From contig JAESUZ010002383.1 in the NCBI GenBank assembly GCA_017311185.1, positions 434,001 through 498,000 on the forward strand: DNA of 64,000 nt, read 5' to 3'. Of the stretch, positions 51,485 through 61,447 are shown in pieces (position 1 is the stretch's first letter; every line of letters starts with the position of its first letter). The DNA is from Proteles cristata cristata. Its lineage: Eukaryota; Chordata; Mammalia; Carnivora; Hyaenidae. The notes beneath the pieces were generated by a model. The model was given only the letters and a program-made list of their open reading frames with translations. It did no database searches and had not been told where the DNA came from. The position numbers and the translations under genes are program-made.

Positions 51485-51735
51485 TATCAAGAATAACCAT
51501 TGACTTTCTTGCAAAACTGGAAAACCTGATCTTCAAATTCCTATGGAATTGCAAAGGGCCCCAAATAACCAAAACAATGTGGAAAAAGATAAAGTTACAG
51601 AGCTCAATATATATATATACATATATATATTTCCAACAAGGGTGCCAACACTAAGCTGTGGGGAAAGAGTAGTGTCTTCAACAAATGATGCTTTGTCAAC
51701 CAGACACCATACTCTATTTCACAACTTTATTCAGG
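51485..51735 (+). mobile_element. Old LINE-1 ORF2 fragment
   Basis: Contains the L1-type block (FKFLWN-like, KGPQITKTMWKKIK-like) encoded around 51530-51600, interrupted by a TA-rich repeat at 51608-51632. Much more diverged than the L1 at 58.6 kb. Confidence 0.5.
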
Positions 51736-52007
51736 GTAAAATGTAAAGTGAGAAAATAAAAGAGAACTCAAGAGAAAGTCACAAAGAATTCCAATATTCA
51801 GTAGGCAGAGAGAAGAGAAGCTGTCAAGAGATCTTGAAAGTAAGCTAAATAACATTGCTAAGGAAGTATGAGAGCTTAAGTGAAGAATCCATTTCCCTGG
51901 GAAAGGATAGTTAATCATGATACTAAATTGCTGCTGGGAATGAAGACTATTCATTGTATCAGCAACATGGAGGTCATCAATGGCTGATGGGAGAACTTTC
52001 TGTTGGA

Positions 52008-52013
<6 letters not shown>

Positions 52014-52039
<26 letters not shown>

Positions 52040-52040
52040 A
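52014..52040. repeat. (TG)n microsatellite in KCNIP4 intron
   Basis: About 13 TG units. Confidence 0.9.
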
Positions 52041-52339
52041 TCTGTAATATACAACACACTATAGTTAAGAGGTAATGTGCAATACACAACTTGCAAACTA
52101 TAAGAGTTAGCTTTTTAGAAGGTACAACATAGTCACTGCCAAGCATGAGAAGGCAGGCTTATTGGAGAAAAGTTTCTGGACAGTTTCACAGTATTTATTA
52201 TTTGTATTGACAGTTGATGGTTGTCAATACAAATCTTACCTGTTGCTTCAAATCACAAAGTAATAGTTATATGCCCTTAGTTGAAAATGGGGGTTGGATT
52301 CAAGGTCTTGGAAAACATGCTTAGAGCATTTATTCTTAA

Positions 52340-52755
52340 AATTTAGTTTGCCACAAAATCCCCTGGAGGGCTTGCTAAAACATAGATTGCTGGGCCCCAC
52401 CCTCTGGATTTCTGATTTATTAAGTCTAGGGTGGTGGGCAAGAATATATATTTCTTAAAAAAAAATTTAAATGTTTTTATTCATTTTCGAGAGACAGAAA
52501 GAGACAGAGTGCTAGTGGAGGAGGGGCAGAGAGAGAGGGAGACACAGAATCTGAAGCAGGCACCAGGCTCTGAGCTGTCAGGACAGAGCTGGACACGGGG
52601 CTCGAACCCATGAATTGTGAGATCATGTTCTGAACTGAAGTAGGACGCTTAACTAACTAAGCCACTTAGGTACCCCTAAAATACATATTTCTAATAAACT
52701 CCAAGGGGATGCTAATACTGCTGGTCCAGGGAGGACATTTTGAGAACCACTGGCC
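52340..52755. mobile_element. MER5-like hAT transposon (split by SINE)
   Basis: Recognised from aaatcccctggagggcttg and tgctgggccccaccctctgg, and after the SINE from ggtccagggaggacattttg and agaaccactgg. A non-autonomous ancient element. Confidence 0.7.
52456..52675 (-). mobile_element. CAN-SINE inserted in a MER5 element
   Basis: Interrupts the MER5-like repeat (52340-52755); flanks atatatttct / acatatttct. Same sense as KCNIP4. Confidence 0.9.
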
Positions 52756-55158
52756 TACAGAAATCAGTGGTATTGGCCCTATCACCAAGCAGAGCAGACG
52801 AGAGCAACAGTGAAAGCACTTTTAAAGTCACCTGTGGACTTCTGTTGTTTGTTTTCCTAGCAGGCCCCTAATTTCCATTTGGTGCTCCATCCAATTCTGT
52901 ATAAGTACTCTTCACATCTGGCTCTAGTGATAGAGCTATGACCTGGACGAAGTCAGGAGGCACATATGATCCCTTTAGTTAAGGCAGTTTGCTCTGTGGG
53001 TGGCATGAAACTGAACCCAGCCAATATCTGCTCAACAGGAACCTGGAGCAGAGGAGCTGCTGGCATCTTCTTGTGAAGGCGAGAGAGCCCATCCTCAGTT
53101 GTAGCCATTCCTAAGTCTGGGCTTTTTGTTTCTTTGAGCCAAAAAAGTCACTATTTTATTTTTGCTAGTGTGTGATTTTCTATTATTTGTCAACAAAAAT
53201 ACCCTGATTCATAAGCCAATATCTGATTCACATCTTCCTCCTAAGTACTGTGTCTTCCTAAGCTACTTACATTAAAAGATGCCTGTGGACCTTGAGCACC
53301 TTCTACCATCTTGTAAGAGATATCAATAAAAGGTCATTTCAAAGAGGAACGATCCCTTATTTGTGGGAAAGGAAAAGGAGAAACTCAATGTGTCTTATTT
53401 TGGTTTTTGCTCTACGCTTTTCTGAATGGTAATTGAAATCTGCCAAGCAGGAGTCACAAGGCTTAAAAAAAAAAAACAACTCTCAGAGCACTTTGCATAA
53501 TTATCTTTTATCTGTGAAAGACGGTTGCATCTGTTCCCTAAAGCACAAAAATGATTGGTACTCAATTCTGTTTTCCTTTCTCTTATGATCAAAGCAAAAG
53601 AAAGAAGAAGGGCCTAAAGATTTGACTTAATAATATCCCAGTCTTGTTCAGTAGTAAGCTTGTAGGTATCTATCCAATTTATGCATAGTGTGTTAGTTTT
53701 TTACTATGATGGGAGCATTAGTCTTCCTCCGTTGGAAGAGGTCATCAAAGGATGTGAACACCAGTTGACCCACAAGCTGACCCAGGCAATCCAAGGCTCT
53801 CACCCCTCCCCTGTCCTTATGATAGATGGTCTGTCCACCGTTTCTGGACAAGGAGCCATTTCAAGCATGTTGCCTTGAGAAGGTAAAGTCTTATTGAGAC
53901 CATCTGGACTATATAGGTATATGTGCTGAATCCCATTAAGGCCTCCCTAAAAATTATTAAGATTCTGGTGAGCAGTACAGAGATGTACTTGTGTTTGCCC
54001 AAGGCAAGCCTCATGGGTAAGTTCCCTTGCATATCACACCTCCCACTTACCACTCTGGAGTGCCTGCCTCTTTCCTTAGTCTCTCCTTGCTCTCTGAGGA
54101 CAGGGGGCCAGTTTGGAATTTTCACCAGAAGAACTACTGAGGTTGCAAACCAACATCCTGCCCCTCCCACCTGCTGCCCAAAGAGCATCATGGCTTATAA
54201 TCATTGATCTGGGGATATTTGCAACAAACAGTCTTATTTATAGTTGGGAAAACAACATTAAGTGATGTACCACAGGTTAAAAATGTTAACTAGCCAGTCA
54301 GTGACAGATCCGGTATGGAAAATCAAACATGTCTTTGGTATATTTCTTATTTTATGCTTGCTTATATATTTTCATGAAATTTTTAAAGGTTGTTTATTTT
54401 CAATGGTATAACCTCTCTTGATTGGGGTTAAACTTCCACAGTAGTTGAGCTACTTTTTAAAATATTTAAAGGAACAAAATTTCAAGTATTACCTAAAGTT
54501 TGCATTTGTTTGGAGCTAATAAAAGGTATCAATATGCCTAAAAAAATTACAAGCACATTTTCCAAGATTTGTGGCCTGATTTTATCTCGTATAAGGGATA
54601 ATATACTTACCTTATTTGATATACGATATTGTCTATTCAGGTAATTTAGTATCTTAAAAGGTGATGATGGACACATTAAATTAGTTAGAAGAAAGTTCTT
54701 TGGTTTGGTCTCATTAAAGGCTATTAAAAAATAATTTTTAACAAAAACAAATGAATATAAATATATAACAAATATATACATAAATATAATGACCGATTTG
54801 TGTAAAAAATTACAGAAAACTACTGAAGAAAACTGCAAATACCACATAATCCTATCACCTATTCAAAGTGAATATTTGCATATTTCAATGCATACCATAG
54901 CAGATATGGTTATACGGTGTGTATATAATTCTGTCTACTTCTCTTAAAATTACAAGGATTTTCCCACATCACTGAAAATTTATTGTGACATCATTTAAAT
55001 AACTACATACTAGACAGAACCATATAAAATTGCTGATAATTTTTATCATATTTGTTAAAAATAGTAATTTTATATTGTTTAATCTAATAATACTATCATG
55101 GTGGCTTTTGAACACTTGGACCCCAAATCACAATAATTACATTTCAAATGGCAAACTA

Positions 55159-55180
55159 GTACACACACACACACACACAC
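55159..55180. repeat. (AC)n microsatellite in KCNIP4 intron
   Basis: About 11 AC units. Confidence 0.9.
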
Positions 55181-55489
55181 CAGAAAGTAATTATTTTCAT
55201 TTCTCTTCTATTAATTTTATAAATGTTCATGTTATTAATCTCTAAATTAATTTTACTACCTACTAACGATTGCAATCTGGAGTTTGAAACACTGCCTTGT
55301 CATATGGATATATTTTAATTTACTTACCCATACTTCCTATTATTGGCTATGTAAATTAATATTTTCTCTATTATAAATGATGCTATGTAAACGTTGTTCT
55401 CTAGCCATTTCCCATCATTCTGACTTATTTCTTTAGGAAAGGAGTAAAAGTACTGGGTCCTGGGAACACTGAAATTTAATAGTAATAAT

Positions 55490-55720
55490 GACTACAGTTT
55501 ATTGATGTGTGTGGGGTCCTATGTTAGGAAATTTCTGTGCGTTATTTCATGTCAGCCTCTCATGTCAGCCTCATACAACCATAGGGAGTAGGTATTGTCT
55601 TTAAATTATAGGAAGAAACTCAGAGAAAACAAGCGACTGAGCCAAGGCATACAGCCAGTGAGCAGGGAGCTAAAAATCAAACCCAGACCTCTGACTCTAT
55701 GCCCAGGCCTCATTTTGACT
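55490..55720 (-). mobile_element. MIR with 13-bp tandem duplication
   Basis: Reversed MIR (ggaagaaactcagagaaaac ... gtgagcagggagctaaaaat). TCATGTCAGCCTC occurs twice in a row near 55549-55571. Confidence 0.65.
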
Positions 55721-56119
55721 AGAACTGAAGTAATGGGCTCTGTTTATACAGAATAGTATGATATAAACATATGCCATATCTCTTTTCTTGTTATGATATG
55801 ACATAATTGTGGGGTGATGTGAAATAATGACTCATACGGATTGCAATTCAACTGCTTTCTAATAACATTTGTAGAACATTTGGAGGTGCCAGGAATTCAT
55901 AATTCTTGCTATAAAATTACTGCATAAATGAATTGGAAAATAGCCTTAGCTTTTTTTTTTTTAAGTGTCAGAATGCAAATATATAAGTGTGACTATGAAC
56001 AGCTCTAAGATCAGCTCAGGAGCCCAAAAGCGACATGTCCAGGAACACTCAAACAGACAGAGTCAATTCTCAGAGACTGACCAGATGTCAACTGGGATCA
56101 CCAATATTAGTTGGGCATT

Positions 56120-56335
56120 TTCTACATGTCACACAATTTTCAAAACTCTTTAAATCCATCGTTTAATCATACAACAATTTTGTGAGGTATCTTTTATGAT
56201 TATTACCATTTTATGTTGAGGAAATTCAAGCACAGAGAGAATGAGGAACCTGCCCCAGGCATCACAGCTAGAAAGTGGTAGAATCTAGATTTGAACCCTG
56301 TGTCTGACTGACAAGTGTATGTTCTTTCAGATGAG
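56120..56335 (-). mobile_element. MIR
   Basis: ccattttatgttgaggaaat ... catcacagctagaaagtggt ... gatttgaaccctgtgtctga, a well-preserved reversed core. Confidence 0.75.
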
Positions 56336-57394
56336 AAGAGATTTCTGGAGCTTCCACAGAGTTTGGAGTGTTAAAGTTAGAGGTCAAAGTGATCAGAAAC
56401 AAGAACTATCTTGTCACAATCAAGAGAAGCCTAAGGAGATATAGTGGCTAAATGTAATAAGGTATTCTACATAGGATGATGGTGGAACAAGTAAAGGTTA
56501 TTAAGTAAAAACTACAGTATCTGAAGAAAGCATGGACATTAGTTAATAATGCATCAATATTAGTTAATTACTTGCAGCAAGGATACCTTTTTAATGTATG
56601 GCATTAATAATAGGGGAAACTGGGTGTGAGGTATATGAGAACTCTCTATACTATCTTTGCAATTTTTCTGTAAATGTAAACTGGCCTAAAATAAAAAAAG
56701 GTTATTTAAAGAATGATTTTTTAAGAGACTTGACCTCTAGTCTGTCAGATAAAGACATTTATTATATGCATTTCTTGCCTATCTTATAATCATCTTCTGT
56801 TACCCCAGGTTTCATTAAACATTATAGCCAGTGCTATGAGACGTTTAATGGATACACCCTTGGGGCCCACAGGGGGTGGTAAGCAAATTCATGAGGAGCT
56901 GGGTACCCCATGGCAAGCCTAGGCAAGACTAAAGGGAAGGAGCAGGCCAGAATGATGGGTGACATCAAAAACCAGGACACATTCAGCCTGGTCCCCTTCC
57001 CTGGGAATCAACAAAAAGGTATAGATGGTGCCCAGGTCAAAGGTATGGATGGACCATCATAAGGGGAACTGTCAAATTCTTTTTCTTTATTATTGTGCAA
57101 TATTGATGTTTATTTTAATCCTTTACATCTTGGAACTTGCATTCTCCCAAGTGCCAGCAAGGTAGACACTATAAAATGAAGGTAAAGGTTTGTTGTTATT
57201 ATCCAGGAACAAAGATTGTTGATAAAACCTGTTTATCCTCTGCCTTCTTATTCTTGTCCAAATGTGCTATCTCTGTGACAGTCATATGCTAATCTTAGCC
57301 GCTTCAGTACACACAAAGATAGTATTCACTGTCAATCATGTCATCTTTAAATATAAAGAAAAATACCATGTAATGTAGTCTGGCTTTGGGAGTA

Positions 57395-58235
57395 GGTTCC
57401 CATGATTCATCCCTTACATACGCCCAGTGCTCACCCCAACAAGTGCCCTTCTCAATGCCCATCACCCATTTTTCCTACCCCCCCCATCAACCCTCAGTTT
57501 GTTCTCTGTATTTAAGAATCTCTTATAGTTTGCCTTCATCTCTGTTTGTAACTTATTTTTCCTTCCCTTCCCCTATGGTCTCCTGTTAGGTTTCTCAAAT
57601 TCCACATATGAGTGAAAACATATGTTATCTGTTTTTCTCTAACTGACTTATTTCACTTAGCATAAGACCCTCCATTGTTGCCAATGTCAAGATTTCATTA
57701 TTTTGTGAAGAAATGGGCAGAAGACACGAACAGACACATTTCCAAAGAAGACATCCAGATAGCCAATAGACACATGAAAGGATGCTTAGCATCACTCTTC
57801 ATCAGGGAAATACAAATCAAAACCACACTGAGAGACTACATCACACTGGTCAGAGTGGCTAAAACTAACAACTCAGGAAACAACAGATGTTAGGGAGGAT
57901 ATGGAGAAAGGGGAACCCTCTTGCACTGTTGGGAATGCAAACTGGTACAGCCACTCTGGAAAACGACGTGGAGATTTCTCAAAAAATTAAAAATAGAGTT
58001 ACCCTATGACCCAGCAATGACACTACTAGGGATTTATCCAAAGGATACAGGAATGCTGATTCATAGGGGCATATGCACCCCAGTGTTTATAGAAGTGCCA
58101 TCAACAATAGCCAAATTATGGGAAAAGCCCAAATGCCCATCAACTGATGAATGGATAAAGAAGATGTCATGTACACGCACACGTGCACGTGTGCACACAC
58201 ACACACACATACACACACTGGAATGCTAAAAAAGA
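57395..58235 (-). mobile_element. Short LINE-1 with 5' inversion (twin priming)
   Basis: 57395-57690 is the L1 3' end in - orientation. It abuts about 57700-58235, which is the end of ORF2 in + orientation ([20 protein letters not shown] and AKLWEKPKCPSTDEWIKK are readable). A 3' part in one sense joined to an inverted upstream part is the usual product of twin priming. The + part ends in a (CA)n tract at about 58190-58218. Confidence 0.75.
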
Positions 58236-58264
58236 ACAGTTGGGTTCTATGAAAACAAGAGAGT

Positions 58265-58385
58265 ATAAGCACCATGAAGACAAAAATTCATGTCTTTTTT
58301 TCATTATTATGTCCCCAGCACCCTGAAGACTGTAGTATATAGTAATGCTCAATAAATATTTGTTAAGTGAATAAATGAAATGAGA
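58265..58385 (+). mobile_element. L2-family 3' fragment
   Basis: accatgaagacaaaaattca ... gtaatgctcaataaatattt gttaagtgaataaatga; abuts the twin-primed L1. Confidence 0.6.
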
Positions 58386-60510
58386 AAACTTACAAACCTA
58401 CCTTTCCGTACTCTTCCAATGTATCCCTAAGATGAGCAATAGACAAGAACAGAATTATGTGTACAGGTTGTGCAAGCGTGTGGTGTGTGTTGAGAAATAG
58501 AAGAAGGATAAAACCTTAATAAATGTGGTAATATCAGAAATCTATACCTCTTGGTAACACTGCCTACATAATCCTCACTGACACTTGACATCTCAAAAGA
58601 ACCGGAGAGGGGGCAAAATGTCAGAGAAGTAAGGAGCTCCGTACTTGCACTCGCGCCCATACATCACACGGAAAAGATCTGAAGCAATTGGAAACCTTAT
58701 GAAACCTGAGAGATTGGGAGAAAAGGGATGCAGAATCCCCTGAGAAAGCCTTCTAACGTGAGTGCGAATTGGGGAAGATAAAATCGGGCTGGGATCGGAG
58801 ACTCCAGGATTGGAGGCGATCCCCCTCTACCCTCTACGGGGAGTGAGAGGGGAAAAAGAGAGAGTCTGAAACAGTAAAACCTCCGCTCGGGGGGAAAAAC
58901 CTCCGCTCGGGGCATAGAAAGACCGTACTTGCCAAATACCTGCACACCAGGTCCCCTTGCGCCAACTGGTCCTGGGGGGGCTGAGTGCACCGACTGCTGC
59001 TTTGTGCCGCTCCTGGCGGCTGGACTTCAGAGTAGCGGCACGCCTGCCGCCATTGTCCTCCCGGGCGGCTGGGGCCCCAGAAAGAGCTGCGGGGACACCG
59101 GGCGTCTGCGCTCCTGGCTGGCTGGAACTCGAGAGGGGAGGCAAAGAGCTAAAAACTGGGAAATGTGCCTGTGAGTTCGTGTTTCGGGTGACGAATCATA
59201 GAGGGACCCGGTTTTCCACACTCCAGAGGGCTCCGCACCCCCGGGAGCCAAGCCCCCGCGCATGCTCGCCAGCCCGACCCAGAGAAGGAAGCAGCGATTC
59301 TGACTCCGCCCCCAGAGCTCGGCAGGGGGCCTGGAATTGCCCGAGGGGGTTGCCTGGGAAGCTGTGTCTAAGGCAATTTCAGCGGGGTGCTCAGACTGGG
59401 ATTTGGAGATTGGGACTGGCCTGGGTTGAAGAGTGCAACCAACTTCGGCTGCGCCCCCTGTATCGGGAGTTTACACGCCAAAAAAAACGAGGTGCAGCGC
59501 TTGGTTAAAGAAGGGACTGGAGCACCGTCACTCTCCTCCCCACAACCGCCAAGGCAGAGCTCCCGCATGAGGCATTAGATCACGCTCATCCCTGCCTGAG
59601 ACCTGCCCTTCTCCTTCTTTTTTCCCCGTTTTTTTTCCTTTTTATTTTTTTTCCCTTTTCTTTCTCTTTCTTTTTTTCTTCTTCTTTCTCTTTACTCTCT
59701 TTTTTCCCCAGAACACTGACCTGATTAACTCTGGTCACCGGCTTGCTTAAACAATCACAAAGAGTCCATTCTGTAGATGTAAATTCTACACCTACCGACA
59801 TTTTCATCTCTTTCTCTCAGGAGTACTTAGACTATATAATTTCCCTGGATAATACCAGCATCCTTCTTTCACCTATCCAACTATATTCTACCCTTTACCT
59901 CTTTGAAAAAGGCTTCTTATCCCTTCTGCCTGTTCATTCTATTTCCAATCTTGCCTCATCCCCGCCCTGTCTTCTCTCTCTTTCTCTATACTCTTCAACC
60001 AGCACTGCATACACACGGCTATTTAACTGTACCTGGGAAATACAGTTATATGCTTTAAAACGTTCTTTGTCCATCGGTTTTCTTCTTTTTCCTTTTCGTT
60101 TCTACTTTGTGACCCTTTTATGTATTTTATACTTCCTATTATTCACCCTCCCTCCTCCGTCTTTTCTCTTAACTTTTTCGTTTTCCCACTTGCTTTACAT
60201 GTTAGTTGAATTAGCTTGTGCGTCTGTGTGCTCCTGCTGCCTGTGTGTTTGTCTGTCTGTTTTCTTTTCCAGGGATACCTCAAGAAACAAGCCAGAGTGC
60301 ACAAGGTGGAGAGTCCCAAATATCACTACGAATAGGAAAATAAAATAACCAAGGTCCCAACAAGAGAGACCAAGAGATACCATTCAAAAAACACTCTCTG
60401 AAAGGACAGGCCCTGGACAGTCAAAGAGTCTTCTTGGATATAGCAGAGCTCATAGATACAGAGAGCATAACAGGTCTTTAAAACCAACAAGAGCCGGAAA
60501 GCGAACTAAA

Positions 60511-61401
60511 ATGATGAAACGAAAGAGCTCTCCTGCAGAGAAACTCCAAGAAGAAATGAGAGCTCATGAACTGCTCAAAACAGATATCAGCAGCATAACT
60601 GAACAAGATTTTAGAATCATAATGGTAAAATTAATAGCTGGGCTTGAAAAAAACATAGGGGACATCAAAGAAACTATGGCTACAGACAGAATGGAAAATA
60701 AAAATAGGCATGAAGAATTAAAAAATGCGATAAATGAGATCCATAATAAATTAGAGGCCTCCAATGCACGGATTGAAGAGGCAGAAAGGAGAATAAGTGA
60801 TTTAGAAGACACCGTTATAGAAAAACAAGAAGCTGACAAAAAAAGAGAAACTGATCCAGGAACAGGAAAGAAGAGTTCGAGAGCTCAGCGATACGGTGAA
60901 ACGCAACAATATCCGTATCATAGGAATCCCAGAAGAGGAAGAGAGAGGGAAAGGTGCTGAAGGAGTCCTGGAACAAATTATAGCAGAGAACTTCCCCGAC
61001 CTGGGGAAGGAAGTAATATGGAAATACAAGAGGCTCAGAGGACTCCCCTCAGACATAACTTGAATCGATCTTCTGCATGACATATCATAGTAAAAATGAC
61101 AAAATACAAGGACAAAGAAGGAATTTTGAAAGCAGCTAGGGAGAAAAGGGCCCTCACATACAAAGGGAAGCCCATCAGAGTGGTGACAGACCTATCTACT
61201 GAAACTGGGCAGGACAGAAAAGAATGGCAGGAGATCTTCACTGTGATGAACAGTAAAAATATGTAGCCAAGAATCCTCTATCCAGCAAGCCTGTCATTCA
61301 GAATAGAAGGAGAGATAAAAACCTTTCCAAATAAACAGAAATTGAAAGAATTTGCCACCACTAAGCCAGCCCTACAAGAAATCCTGAGGGGGACGCTCTG
61401 A
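60511..61401 (+). pseudogene. LINE-1 ORF1 (RNA-binding protein), frameshifted
   Basis: The first ATG pair (60511) opens a 149-codon frame with a coiled-coil-like heptad region (NRHEELKNAINEIHNKLEAS, then RIEEAERRISDLED). A length change in the A-run near 60838-60850 breaks the frame. The RNA-recognition part continues in another frame (NNIRIIGIPEEEERGKGAEG) until a TGA near 61064. The C-terminal domain persists, with further breaks, to the stop near 61401. It would normally give a trimeric nucleic-acid chaperone; here it is a pseudogene. Confidence 0.85.
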
Positions 61402-61447
61402 AGGAAAGGTTGCAAGGAACAAAGATTCCAGAGACACCACCACAAAC

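Larger units (their letters stand above)
46706..57394 (-). other. KCNIP4: KCNIP4 intron sequence upstream of EF-hand 3 exon
   Basis: Beyond the exon at 47695-47802 and the repeats listed, I see only AT-rich intron, including a perfect 13-bp inverted repeat at 52200-52234. No stretch matching the expected preceding KChIP exon was found on the - strand. Confidence 0.55.

Noticed and set aside
53817..54207. Overlapping 124- and 94-codon frames on opposite strands
   Set aside because: No motif, no splice context and no match to the expected KCNIP4 upstream exon.
58402..58425. Splice-site-like bounded segment on the - strand (cttag ... gtaggt) near 58.4 kb, considered as a KCNIP4 exon
   Set aside because: Only about 24 nt, and its product does not match any KChIP segment.
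59743..60348. 201-codon open frame upstream of LINE-1 ORF1
   Set aside because: It lies in the L1 5' UTR, is hydrophobic and low-complexity from a pyrimidine-rich tract, and does not correspond to ORF0, ORF1 or ORF2 as I know them.
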